Part shown: positions 9,547-17,848 of the stretch, in pieces
Position numbering within the stretch: the first letter of the stretch is position 1
Layout: every line of letters starts with the position of its first letter
Assembly (NCBI RefSeq): GCF_027923765.1
Contig: NZ_AP026709.1
Coordinates: 1 to 64,000 of the forward strand
DNA from: Pseudodesulfovibrio nedwellii
Lineage (GTDB): Bacteria > Desulfobacterota > Desulfovibrionia > Desulfovibrionales > Desulfovibrionaceae
Reading direction: 5' to 3'
DNA length: 64,000 nucleotides
Program-made: the position numbers and the translations under genes
Notes under the pieces: generated by a model
What the model saw: only the letters and a program-made list of their open reading frames with translations
Databases searched by the model: none
Told to the model about the DNA's origin: nothing

Positions 9547-9608
9547 CATCCTGCAGTCCATTAAGGAGTCCGTGACATCACGGACCACCCGGAGTTATGG
9601 GCAGGATG
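9547..9608 (-). promoter_or_regulatory. Structured rpsB 5' leader
   Basis: An outer 8-bp stem (CATCCTGC 9547-9554 with GCAGGATG 9601-9608) encloses a compact inner hairpin (9568-9585, GTCCGTGA with TCACGGAC). It sits between the promoter and the rpsB start, where S2 leaders that mediate autoregulation occur in other bacteria. That function is inferred from position and fold only. Confidence 0.5.
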
Positions 9609-9628
9609 TGTGAATTTGAAGTCGGGGG

Positions 9629-9657
9629 TATTTAGCCTGATATAGTATGGTTGGCAA
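9629..9657 (-). promoter_or_regulatory. Sigma-70-type promoter of rpsB-tsf
   Basis: On the minus strand, -35 TTGCCA (9652-9657), a 17-bp spacer and -10 TAAATA (9629-9634), giving a leader of about 100 nt before rpsB. Confidence 0.65.
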
Positions 9658-9693
9658 GGGGAAAATGCACAATACTATTAAATGATGTGCAAA

Positions 9694-10806
9694 TTATTCT
9701 CCAAATGCCTGAGCCATCAACCGGTTGCCTAATCCGCCGAAATCTTTGGGGGCGTATCCGAAGACTTCGTTCCAGACTTCGGTGGATTCCATGCAGAAGT
9801 AAAGTTGCTTATCCATTCCGTGTTTGCGCAGGCGGTCGACCATGAAGGTGAACTGTTCAACACGCAGCGGGCGGAGTAGTCGAGCTTTACCATCAAGGCC
9901 GGGGATGAATTCATTATAAATATATGTTGTATCAGGAAAATGGTCCGCAATAATCGGGTTGAGCTGGGGCATACAACGGAACGAACCGAGAGACATATAG
10001 GCAATGTTTTCGGGGCGCACATAATCAAAAATCATGTCGATGATTTCGGCGTAACCTTCACGCCAGCCGGGGTAATGGATGATCGGGTCGAAATGGAGGC
10101 ATACTTTGAATCCGGCCTCGGCACAGGTGCGGGCTGCTTCAAGACGTTCTTTCAGTGTGGAAACGTCGAATTCTTCATGTTCATTGATGAATGGTGCGTT
10201 GAGTGACCATGCCGGAAGAACTCGGTCTGTGCGAGTGGTTGCTTCCATCCACGTCAGGTCCACGACTTTGGACTTTAATTCCAGCACTACGTTGTCGTAA
10301 TCTTGAAGAAATCCAATGAGATTGTTGGAATAGCCGGTCAGATGTTCTAGGGCCAGCGAGTCAGTGAACTCGCCGGTACCAACGCGGTAACGGGTATTTG
10401 GATCTGCTCCGAAGGCGTTGCCCAGTTCGGTGAACAGGGCGTCCTGATTGGCCCAGATTTTCAGCACGCGGTCCTGAAAGTATGCCTGCAAAATACAATA
10501 GGAGCAGGCCATGGGACAGTTCTCGCCGATGTGAATGATGCGGTATCCGCAGCAATGGTAGGCACGGGTCCCGGGGCAAAATCGGAGGAATTTGCCTTTG
10601 TATTCCTTGAGATACAATGCCTGCGTGTCGCCTTCGTCAAACTCTATGCGGTCTTGTTCGGGGGGGACCACAGTCCACGGAATATTTGCCTGATCGGTCC
10701 CGGCCAGTTTGTTGCGTACCCGATTCGCGATGGGTGAATTCTGCATGGATTCATCCACGAACACATGACCGATTTTATGAAGATGGGAGGGGAGTTGCTT
10801 AGTCAT
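9694..10806 (-). CDS. Spore photoproduct lyase-like radical SAM protein
   Basis: Radical SAM enzyme of the SPL family, 370 aa from the ATG at 10806 (a GTG two codons upstream is possible). The iron-sulfur motif CPMACSYC (C97, C101, C104) is the CX3CX2C of the superfamily. An N-terminal DNA-lyase-like region and the motif FCPGTRAYHCCGYRIIH precede it. Classical SPL reverses the UV spore photoproduct, but this organism shows no sporulation genes here. It overlaps the end of the ParB-like gene by about 8 bp, so the two are co-translated. It could act on a thymine dimer or another DNA/RNA substrate; the actual reaction is not predictable from sequence. Confidence 0.8.
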   Translation of the reverse strand: MTKQLPSHLHKIGHVFVDESMQNSPIANRVRNKLAGTDQANIPWTVVPPEQDRIEFDEGDTQALYLKEYKGKFLRFCPGTRAYHCCGYRIIHIGENCPMACSYCILQAYFQDRVLKIWANQDALFTELGNAFGADPNTRYRVGTGEFTDSLALEHLTGYSNNLIGFLQDYDNVVLELKSKVVDLTWMEATTRTDRVLPAWSLNAPFINEHEEFDVSTLKERLEAARTCAEAGFKVCLHFDPIIHYPGWREGYAEIIDMIFDYVRPENIAYMSLGSFRCMPQLNPIIADHFPDTTYIYNEFIPGLDGKARLLRPLRVEQFTFMVDRLRKHGMDKQLYFCMESTEVWNEVFGYAPKDFGGLGNRLMAQAFGE

Positions 10807-11761
10807 TGCCACTTCCCAGCTTCCAGAGTTTTTCCCATGCCGGGGCGTCGGCGAGGTCTGTCATTTCTGCAACAGCCCGTTTGAGCTGTGCGGCATCCTT
10901 GATTTGGACGGTTAATTCGGCTCCGCCTGTTTCAAAATTATTGGGCTGAATCATACGCCAGCGGGTTCCGCCGGTGATTTCTCCGGCTGCGGCAGTGAAC
11001 CGGTCCTGAAGTTTGGTCAGTTCAGGGTAACGTGCCAGTCGGGCCGCATTGGCGAGACGTGCAATGGTGTCCTTGGGAGAAAGCCCCTGCGAAAGAATTT
11101 TGATCATGCCCGCGGTGTGCATGACTTCCTGCACGGATTGATCGTTCATCTTAGCGGTTTCGAACAGCCAGTTCAAGACGTTGACCGCATTGGAGCGAGA
11201 CCATGAGAATCCGGTGAACAGTGGTTCTGCTGCCTGACGGTCTTCACTGGTCATGCGAGAAAGAGGCGTGGCTGAGGCCAGAGGAATGTTGCCTTGTTTG
11301 AGCAGGTCGCGCCATGTTTGATCCATGGTGAGCCAGCCCACCAGAAGTTTGGCGTCCTTGGATTTAGGCTTTATGCCAAGACGGGGCAGGATGTTCGACT
11401 TGAGGGATTTTTCTTCCATGAGCGGCGCGAAAAACTCAAGAGCCTTGAGGCGCATGCCATCGTCCATGGGGCGTTGCAGGTTGTCGGTCAGATAAAGCAA
11501 TCCTTTGTCGGTTTCATTTATATCTTCAACCATTCTGGCAAGAACCGGACGACCAAGGTTATGGAGAGCGCTCACGCGTGCGTGTCCGGCGACGAGATTC
11601 AGGCCGTTTTGGGATTCGTAGACTAGTACCGGTGTGGATTGGCCGAATTCTTCAATGGAATCTGCCAATGATGTGTCCGGGGTGTCGGCCCAGAACAGAT
11701 GTGCGCCTGAATTGTTTATATTGTCGGCAGGGGCCGTGAAGATCTCGTTGGATAGATGCAA
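10799..11761 (-). CDS. ParB/sulfiredoxin-domain protein
   Basis: A 320-aa protein with an N-terminal ParB-like domain; the ParB/Srx fold signature LVAGHARVSALHNLG lies at residues 56-70, where GERR-type ParB boxes normally sit. A helix-rich region of about 110-230 could be DNA binding, and the C-terminal 90 residues look like a separate small domain. No parA, parS or chromosome-partition context is present. It precedes and overlaps the SPL-like gene, suggesting the pair act together. An AGGAG ribosome binding site lies 10 bp before the ATG. Whether it binds CTP, DNA or is a nuclease is unknown. Confidence 0.7.
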   Translation of the reverse strand: MHLSNEIFTAPADNINNSGAHLFWADTPDTSLADSIEEFGQSTPVLVYESQNGLNLVAGHARVSALHNLGRPVLARMVEDINETDKGLLYLTDNLQRPMDDGMRLKALEFFAPLMEEKSLKSNILPRLGIKPKSKDAKLLVGWLTMDQTWRDLLKQGNIPLASATPLSRMTSEDRQAAEPLFTGFSWSRSNAVNVLNWLFETAKMNDQSVQEVMHTAGMIKILSQGLSPKDTIARLANAARLARYPELTKLQDRFTAAAGEITGGTRWRMIQPNNFETGGAELTVQIKDAAQLKRAVAEMTDLADAPAWEKLWKLGSGND

Positions 11762-11900
11762 AATCCACTCCTGAAAGTTTCTGTCTAAAATGAGGTAACT
11801 GGTTGCAATTACGTTTAATCTGTGTTGAAATCACAAGTGTCTATCAAAAATGTTCAACAATTATTGATGGATATGTCGTTGATGTTCATAGCGTAGTAAC

Positions 11901-11930
11901 TTGACAAGCTCGCGTTGGTCTTCCTATAGG
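11901..11930 (+). promoter_or_regulatory. Promoter of the EF-G paralogue
   Basis: -35 TTGACA (11901-11906), 18-bp spacer, -10 TATAGG (11925-11930). The roughly 90-nt leader contains two hairpins: a GTGAAAA/TTTTCAC stem starting near 11940, and a GGGAGCC/GGCTTCC stem around 11968-11988. Confidence 0.6.
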
Positions 11931-12026
11931 ACTAAACCTGTGAAAAACCAAGTGCTGTGATTTTCACGGGAGCCTAAGGCTTCCGAGACAATAGGGATAA
12001 CCTGAAAAAAGTACGTGGAGTGAAGT

Positions 12027-14087
12027 ATGCCTGATTTGAAAACTCAAAGAACTTATGCACTCGTCGGTCATGGCGGTAGCGGGAAAACTTCCGTCGCCGA
12101 GATGTTGCTTTTCAATGCCGGAGTTGTAAACCGCCTCGGCAAGGTCGAAGACGGAAGCACCGTTCTCGATTACGAACCCGAGGAAATCAAGCGTCGAGGT
12201 TCTGTTCAGCCTGGTTTTGCCAGCTACAAGTGGAAAAAGAACGACCATTTTCTCATCGACACTCCCGGTGATTCCAACTTCGCAGGTGATCTTTCCTACA
12301 GCCTGACCGCTACAGATGGCGTGGTCATGGTTATTGACGCTGTTGATGGTGTTAAGCCACTGACTCGCAAGATTTGGGCACGGGTTCAGGAGAAGGGGCT
12401 GCCTTCTATGATCGTCATCAACAAGATGGATCGTGATAGGGCCGAATTCGATACCGCATTCAACGGTATTTCCGAGGCTCTCGGTGCTCGTCCTGCTTTG
12501 TTGTACTATCCCATCGGCTCCAAAGAAGATTTCAAGGGCGTGGTGGACATGATGTCCGGCAAGGCTTTGATATTCGGCGCTGACGGCGCAGTCGAAGAAG
12601 GGGATATTCCCGGCGACATCGCAGATGAAGTCGAAATGTTGCGTGAAACCATGATTGAGAACATCGCTGAAAGTGATGAAGATCTCATGGAAAAATATTT
12701 TGAAGACGGAGAATTATCTCCCGAAGATATTACCAAGGGCCTTCAGGGCGGCGTCGCTTCCGGCGAACTCGTTCCCGTGGTCGTATCCGCAGCCCTGAAT
12801 TGTCAGGGTGGCCAGATGATTCTGGACACTATACAGAATCTGTTGCCCGGTCCTTTGACCCATCCCGTATGGGAAGGCGAAGAAGGCGAACGGGCCAGTT
12901 CACCGGACGAGCCTTTGGCTTGTTTCGTGTTTAAGACCCAGGCCGACCCATTTGCCGGTCAGCTTACTGTGGTTCGTGTTTTGTCTGGAGAACTCAAGTC
13001 CGATTTCCATCTGCTCAATGCGTCCAATGGCGAAAAAGAGCGTGTGGGACAGTTGTTGGTTATGAACGGCAAGGAACAGGCTCAGGTAAAGGATCCTATG
13101 GGTCCCGGTTCTATTGCTGTGCTGGCAAAGCTCAAAAACACCCATACCGGCGACACCTTGGTTGAGAAAGATGATTTCAAGTTGATCAAGCCTGAAATCG
13201 CACCACAACTGATCACCTTCGCTTTGGCTCCGGCCGAAAAGGGTGACGAAGACAAGGTATACTCAGCGGTTGCCAAGCTGCTTGAGGAAGATATTACCCT
13301 GACTTTGGCTCGAGACGAAGAGTCCGGTGACATCTTGCTGTCAGGTATGGGACAGAATCATATTGAAATCTCGGTTGAGAAGGCCAGACGCCGCTACAAG
13401 GCTGATATCGTTTTGAAAACACCCAAGGTCCCGTATCGAGAGACTTTCAAGACCGGTGCCAAGGAAGTGCAGGGGCGTCACAAGAAACAGTCAGGTGGTC
13501 GTGGTCAGTTTGGCGATTGCTGGATTAACGTGACTCCCAAAGTGTCCGGTGCAGGCTATGAATTCGAAGACAAGATCGTCGGTGGTTCCATCCCCCGTCA
13601 GTTCATTCCCGCTGTTGACAAGGGCGTTCAGGAAGTTGCTGCTCGCGGTGTGTTGGCCGGTTACCCGGTTATCGACTTTCAGGTGACGTTGTATGACGGC
13701 AGTTACCATAACGTCGACTCCTCGGAGATGGCGTTCAAAGTCGCAGGTTCCATTGCCTTCAAGAAAGCCTGCGAAAAGGCCAAGATGGCTTTACTGGAGC
13801 CGGTCATGCTCGTGACCGTGGCTGTACCTGATTCCTTTATGGGCGACGTTATCGGCGACCTGTCCTCCCGTCGAGGCAAGGTATTGGGTTCCGATTCCCA
13901 GACAGGTCTGACTGAGGTCAAGGCGCATGTGCCCATGGCTGAAATGCTTAAGTATGCCCCGGATTTGAACTCCATGACCGGTGGGCAGGGAACTTTCTTC
14001 ATGGAATTTGCTTCCTACGAGGAATGCCCGCCTCAGGAAACAGAAAAGGTCATTGCCGCCAACAAGAGGGCGGATGAAGCCGTGTAA
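12027..14087 (+). CDS. Elongation factor G paralogue (EF-G-2 type)
   Basis: Translational GTPase of 686 aa with the five EF-G domains. G1 is GHGGSGKT (14-21), G3 is DTPG (78-81) and G4 is NKMD (132-135). Two traits set it apart from housekeeping EF-G: G1 is GHGGSGKT rather than GHIDAGKT, and the residue after DTPG is Asp82 where the catalytic His sits (DTPGDSNF versus DTPGHVDF). The same pattern marks the EF-G-2 paralogue of Thermus and others. It stands alone with its own promoter and terminator rather than in the str operon. A role in ribosome recycling or stress translation is possible, but the sequence does not settle it. Confidence 0.85.
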   Translation: MPDLKTQRTYALVGHGGSGKTSVAEMLLFNAGVVNRLGKVEDGSTVLDYEPEEIKRRGSVQPGFASYKWKKNDHFLIDTPGDSNFAGDLSYSLTATDGVVMVIDAVDGVKPLTRKIWARVQEKGLPSMIVINKMDRDRAEFDTAFNGISEALGARPALLYYPIGSKEDFKGVVDMMSGKALIFGADGAVEEGDIPGDIADEVEMLRETMIENIAESDEDLMEKYFEDGELSPEDITKGLQGGVASGELVPVVVSAALNCQGGQMILDTIQNLLPGPLTHPVWEGEEGERASSPDEPLACFVFKTQADPFAGQLTVVRVLSGELKSDFHLLNASNGEKERVGQLLVMNGKEQAQVKDPMGPGSIAVLAKLKNTHTGDTLVEKDDFKLIKPEIAPQLITFALAPAEKGDEDKVYSAVAKLLEEDITLTLARDEESGDILLSGMGQNHIEISVEKARRRYKADIVLKTPKVPYRETFKTGAKEVQGRHKKQSGGRGQFGDCWINVTPKVSGAGYEFEDKIVGGSIPRQFIPAVDKGVQEVAARGVLAGYPVIDFQVTLYDGSYHNVDSSEMAFKVAGSIAFKKACEKAKMALLEPVMLVTVAVPDSFMGDVIGDLSSRRGKVLGSDSQTGLTEVKAHVPMAEMLKYAPDLNSMTGGQGTFFMEFASYEECPPQETEKVIAANKRADEAV

Positions 14088-14106
14088 GTTCCCATCAGAT
14101 AACTAT

Positions 14107-14140
14107 AAAAGGGCGGCGGGATTACCTGCTGCCCTTTTTC
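14107..14140 (+). terminator. Terminator after the EF-G paralogue
   Basis: A 14-bp stem with two G-U pairs (14107-14120 with 14125-14138), loop ATTA, ending in T residues. Confidence 0.85.
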
Positions 14141-14203
14141 TTTCACTTGTTTGATGGGGCGAATTGGTTTACTCACTGATGAAATAAGCAATAAGGAAAG
14201 CGA

Positions 14204-14926
14204 ATGTTTCGACGTATATTTTTTGTCCTTAACCTGTGGATTGTAACTGTCTACTATAGCTGGAAGACCATGAAGGTTGATCCAGCCAACTCCACTCCTG
14301 AGGAATATGACCAGTGGGGATTAGCTTGGGGCCATGCCGCGATTAAGTTATCCGGTATGAAGATTGAGGCTGACATGGGGGATGTAGACCCTCAAGGACA
14401 TTACGTTTTTATCTGCAACCATCAATCAAATCTTGACATTCCCGTGCTGTTCGACGTGCTTAAAGGCAACCGTATTCGTTATGTTGCCAAGAAGAGCCTG
14501 TTTGATATTCCCATTTATGGAAAGGCTCTGGCCTATTCCGGGCATATCTGCATTGATCGGGAAAATCGTCGTTCAGCCATGAAGTCTTTGAACGAAGCCG
14601 TGGAAATAGCCAAGAACGGGTTTTCTCCAGTTGTTTTCCCTGAAGGGACTCGGAATCTGCATCTTGAAGATCTCATGGAATTTAAGATTGGTGGTATGAT
14701 CATTGCTCTCAAATCCGGGTTGCCTGTGGTGCCTATCGTCATGACCAATACGGGGCTTGTTATGGGCAAAGGCCAGATGATTATCGATAACCGGCCTGTG
14801 GTTCGGGTAAAGGCTTTGCCAATTATTGACCCGTCTGAATATACCATCAAGGATCGTGAAAAGTTCAAGGACGATCTGCGCGCGAAGATGAGCGCGGCAT
14901 ACAAGGAACTGTTGGCGCAAGGATAG
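14204..14926 (+). CDS. plsC: 1-acyl-sn-glycerol-3-phosphate acyltransferase
   Basis: Membrane-associated acyltransferase making phosphatidic acid from lysophosphatidic acid. The catalytic HX4D motif is NHQSNLD (H73, D78) and the second substrate motif FPEGTRN is at 145-151. An N-terminal hydrophobic helix (about 4-20) anchors it to the inner membrane. Length 240 aa is normal. It is 3 bp upstream of the RNase J gene, an unrelated function, and its product feeds CdsA, encoded 9 kb away. Confidence 0.92.
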   Translation: MFRRIFFVLNLWIVTVYYSWKTMKVDPANSTPEEYDQWGLAWGHAAIKLSGMKIEADMGDVDPQGHYVFICNHQSNLDIPVLFDVLKGNRIRYVAKKSLFDIPIYGKALAYSGHICIDRENRRSAMKSLNEAVEIAKNGFSPVVFPEGTRNLHLEDLMEFKIGGMIIALKSGLPVVPIVMTNTGLVMGKGQMIIDNRPVVRVKALPIIDPSEYTIKDREKFKDDLRAKMSAAYKELLAQG

Positions 14927-14929
14927 ATT

Positions 14930-16600
14930 ATGGGAGACGTACCAACACCTACATCCGCATTGAGCCTGTATCCTCTAGGGGGGCTTGGCGAAATTGGTAT
15001 GAACTGCATGCTGTATAGGACGCAATCATCCATGGTTATGGTAGATTGTGGCCTTATGTTTCCCGAGGATTATCACTTCGGCGTGGACGTGGTCATTCCT
15101 TGTTTCGACTATGTGCTCAAGAATAAGCGTATTTTGCACGGTATAGTGCTGACCCATGGCCATGAAGATCACATTGGTGCATTGCCGTGGTTGCTTCAGA
15201 ATGTTGACGTGCCAGTTTACGGTTCCGAATTTACCCTCGGTTTGGTCGAGAACAAACTCAAGGAACATGATCTGGATCGTTGGGCGGACCTGCGACCCGT
15301 CAGACCGTATGATCGTGTTTTGTTGGGTGATTTTCGATTCAATTTTATTCCGGTTTGTCATTCCATCATTGAAGGATTCGGGTTGGGTATTGAGACTCCA
15401 GTCGGGCGGGTTGTCCATACTGGTGATTTCAAAATTGATCGAAATCCTTTGGGTGGACATGCCACGGATCTAGCAGCATTTCGTAAGTTTTCCGAAGATG
15501 GCGTCCTTCTTATGCTGTCTGATTCCACCAACGTGGAGACCGAAGGGTTCGCCTTGACAGAGCGTGAGATCAAGGTTTCGTTGCGCGAAATATTTTCTAA
15601 GGCCAAAGGGCGTATTCTTGTTTCGCTTTTTTCCAGCCATATTCAGCGGATGCAGGAAGTTTTTGATCTTGCAAATGCTGAGGGTCGCAAGGTGGCTGTA
15701 TCTGGCAAGTCATTACATCGTAATATCGAATTGGCACGAGAATTGGGATATCTGAAGGTACCCAAACGGACGCTTATTGATTTGGACCGTCTTGATGAAT
15801 ATGGTGACTCCGAGCTTGTTTTGCTTGTTACCGGATCGCAGGGTGAACCGTTGGCCGCACTTTCCCGTATGTCTATGGGGGAGCATCGTCAATTGTCCGT
15901 GAAGCCTGATGATCTTGTCATTCTTTCTTCTCGATTTATTCCGGGCAACGTCAAGGCGATCAATCGGGTTATCAATAACCTGTACCGACTTGGCGCCGAG
16001 GTCCTGTATGAGAAGATGCACGGTATCCATGCGTCGGGACATGCTCATGCTGGTGAATTGACGCTTATGCTGGAGACTGTGCGGCCTGAATATTTTATTC
16101 CCGTGCATGGCGAGTATCGTCATCTGGTCAAACACCGTCGTTTGGCTGTGGAGTGCGGGGTCACGGATGAAAAATCTATGGTCGTGGAGAACGGTCAGCC
16201 TTTGACGTTTTTTGAAGATGGTTCCATGGTGTTTGAGCCTAGGATCTCCGCTGAGAAAATTTTGGTTGACGGCAAAGGTGTTGGCGACGTGGGGCAGAGC
16301 GTTCTCAAGGAACGTCATCTGTTGGCTGGTGAAGGTATGGTCATCGTGGTGATGGTGGTGGATGAAGCTACCGGTGAAATTTCCATGGGCCCAGACATCA
16401 TGAGCAAGGGATTTGTGTTCGAGCAGCAGTATATGCATCTTCTTGAAGATGCCAAATGCATTATTTTTGACGTGCATGAAAATATTGCTCCCGGTGATAC
16501 AGCCAAACTCAAGGAACGTATTCGTTCCGCGCTGCGCCGTTTCTTCCGAAAAGTTTTGGGGCGTGATCCGGTTGTGGTCCCGTTGGTTATTTCCATATAG
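14930..16600 (+). CDS. rnj: Ribonuclease J
   Basis: Metallo-beta-lactamase/beta-CASP ribonuclease with 5'-exonuclease and endonuclease activity in mRNA turnover. The zinc motif HGHEDH is at residues 76-81, after the typical N-terminal GGLGEIGMNCMLY. Later blocks SDSTNVE and SGHAHAGEL are beta-CASP features. Length 556 aa is standard. It starts 3 bp after plsC. PNPase is encoded separately at 39.8-42.0 kb, so both enzymes are present in this genome. Confidence 0.93.
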   Translation: MGDVPTPTSALSLYPLGGLGEIGMNCMLYRTQSSMVMVDCGLMFPEDYHFGVDVVIPCFDYVLKNKRILHGIVLTHGHEDHIGALPWLLQNVDVPVYGSEFTLGLVENKLKEHDLDRWADLRPVRPYDRVLLGDFRFNFIPVCHSIIEGFGLGIETPVGRVVHTGDFKIDRNPLGGHATDLAAFRKFSEDGVLLMLSDSTNVETEGFALTEREIKVSLREIFSKAKGRILVSLFSSHIQRMQEVFDLANAEGRKVAVSGKSLHRNIELARELGYLKVPKRTLIDLDRLDEYGDSELVLLVTGSQGEPLAALSRMSMGEHRQLSVKPDDLVILSSRFIPGNVKAINRVINNLYRLGAEVLYEKMHGIHASGHAHAGELTLMLETVRPEYFIPVHGEYRHLVKHRRLAVECGVTDEKSMVVENGQPLTFFEDGSMVFEPRISAEKILVDGKGVGDVGQSVLKERHLLAGEGMVIVVMVVDEATGEISMGPDIMSKGFVFEQQYMHLLEDAKCIIFDVHENIAPGDTAKLKERIRSALRRFFRKVLGRDPVVVPLVISI

Positions 16601-16674
16601 GTGTCTGGACTTCAAGCCGATGTTGCGCTAGTTATTTCGGCACGATGAGAATTTTTTTTGTGAGGATAAATGAG

Positions 16675-17145
16675 ATGAAGAAAATCATGTGTGCATTGGT
16701 GATGGTAACCATGACGTTCATGCTGGCCGCGTGTGGAGCGCAGAAGAATGATCTCGACGCCGGGTACGCCCTTATCAAGAAGGGTGATTGCGCTGGTGCC
16801 GAGACGTATTTGGATTCGACAATAGCCGCGCCTGATCATCTCATGGATTTGGCTTATGCTTATTTCCTTAAGGGGCAGTGCGCGGAAAAAGCTGGTGACG
16901 CCACCGCAGCATATGAAAATTTCTATGCATCCAAGGTCGTGACTTGCTACGCTGTTGGTGAAGAAACGCATGTTAACCTGAATACATATGGGCGCAGTGA
17001 ATTTTGTGAACGAATTATTCCTGCTCGACTTGCAAAACTGGAACCCGAAGTCGGGGATAAAGCCAAGGTCGAAGCCATTGAGGATAAGGTGGACGGGATA
17101 TTGACGACTCGCTATCTGCAACGATTTCAGAAACGTCTCAATTAG
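16675..17145 (+). CDS. Small lipoprotein with TPR-like repeats
   Basis: A 156-aa exported lipoprotein. The signal peptide MKKIMCALVMVTMTFMLAAC ends in lipobox LAAC (Cys20), with Gly-Ala following. The body has alternating amphipathic helices (KGDCAGAETYLD, YFLKGQCAEKAGDATAAYENF) that look like one or two TPR units. The ATG at 16675 is preferred over one ten codons upstream because the signal peptide begins there and GAGG lies 9 bp before it. No function is recognised. It has its own terminator. Confidence 0.75.
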   Translation: MKKIMCALVMVTMTFMLAACGAQKNDLDAGYALIKKGDCAGAETYLDSTIAAPDHLMDLAYAYFLKGQCAEKAGDATAAYENFYASKVVTCYAVGEETHVNLNTYGRSEFCERIIPARLAKLEPEVGDKAKVEAIEDKVDGILTTRYLQRFQKRLN

Positions 17146-17153
17146 TTATCATG

Positions 17154-17182
17154 AACGCCTCGGATTTTCCGGGGCGTTTTTC
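17154..17182 (+). terminator. Terminator after the lipoprotein gene
   Basis: 10-bp stem with one G-U pair (17154-17163 with 17169-17178), loop ATTTT, then a T run. Confidence 0.85.
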
Positions 17183-17211
17183 TTTGTGAACGGTGAACAC
17201 AGGGAGTGAAC

Positions 17212-17679
17212 ATGCCACTGAAAGATTACACCGAAATTGTTGAGCGACTTCAGCAGACATTGGGCAAAGGATTTGCCGAAGAACCATGGGTGCTGAATAT
17301 GCCGGGCAAGTCCATTGCCTGCAAGATCGATCAACATTATTACCTCGCAGTCATGCCCGCTTTCCTTGAAACCTTGGGCCGATTGGGTGGCATATTCCCG
17401 GATCAGGTCCTTGAAGCACTCGTCAAAACCGGGAATCTCATCACCAAAGCCCCTGATCGCAATCCGCTTTTGCCTTTAACTGTCTCCTGGGGCGGCAGAG
17501 GTGTAACCATCAAGGGCGCATTCGTGGACGCGGATTTTATTGATCGTGCGGTCAAAACCTATGGCGGTTATTCCTCCATTCTGACCGTCTCCGACCTCAA
17601 AATAAGCGAAGAAAACAAACCGCGCATTGAAGAATTTTTTACTGACAAAACACCACCACAAGCTCTTGCCTATTATTAA
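17212..17679 (+). CDS. Conserved hypothetical cytoplasmic protein
   Basis: A 155-aa protein with no signal peptide or membrane helix. Predicted helices at both ends flank a beta-rich centre (LPLTVSWGGRGVTIKGAFVDADF). I do not recognise the family. The ATG at 17212 is chosen because AGGGAG lies 5 bp upstream; a GTG two codons earlier overlaps that site. The gene stands alone between two terminators. Confidence 0.6.
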   Translation: MPLKDYTEIVERLQQTLGKGFAEEPWVLNMPGKSIACKIDQHYYLAVMPAFLETLGRLGGIFPDQVLEALVKTGNLITKAPDRNPLLPLTVSWGGRGVTIKGAFVDADFIDRAVKTYGGYSSILTVSDLKISEENKPRIEEFFTDKTPPQALAYY

Positions 17680-17713
17680 CGACGTTTCAAACGTTATCCT
17701 CAATCTAAAAAAT

Positions 17714-17760
17714 AAAAATCTCCTCAATGCACGTTGTGACGTTGGGGAGGTTTTTATTTT
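17714..17760 (+). terminator. Terminator between convergent genes
   Basis: Stem AAAATCTCCTCAA with TTGGGGAGGTTTT (two G-U pairs, 17714-17727 and 17742-17755), followed by T residues; A-rich on the other side. It could serve both the 17.2-kb gene and the minus-strand gene ending at 17849. Positions 17761-17848 hold short GC-rich inverted repeats only. Confidence 0.65.
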
Positions 17761-17848
17761 TTAGATCGCTATGAGATTTCAAAGGGGGTTGCCCTTTGGC
17801 AGGTCCAGGACAGAGTTTAGGTCTCCCCGAAGGGGGGCTTCGCATAGG

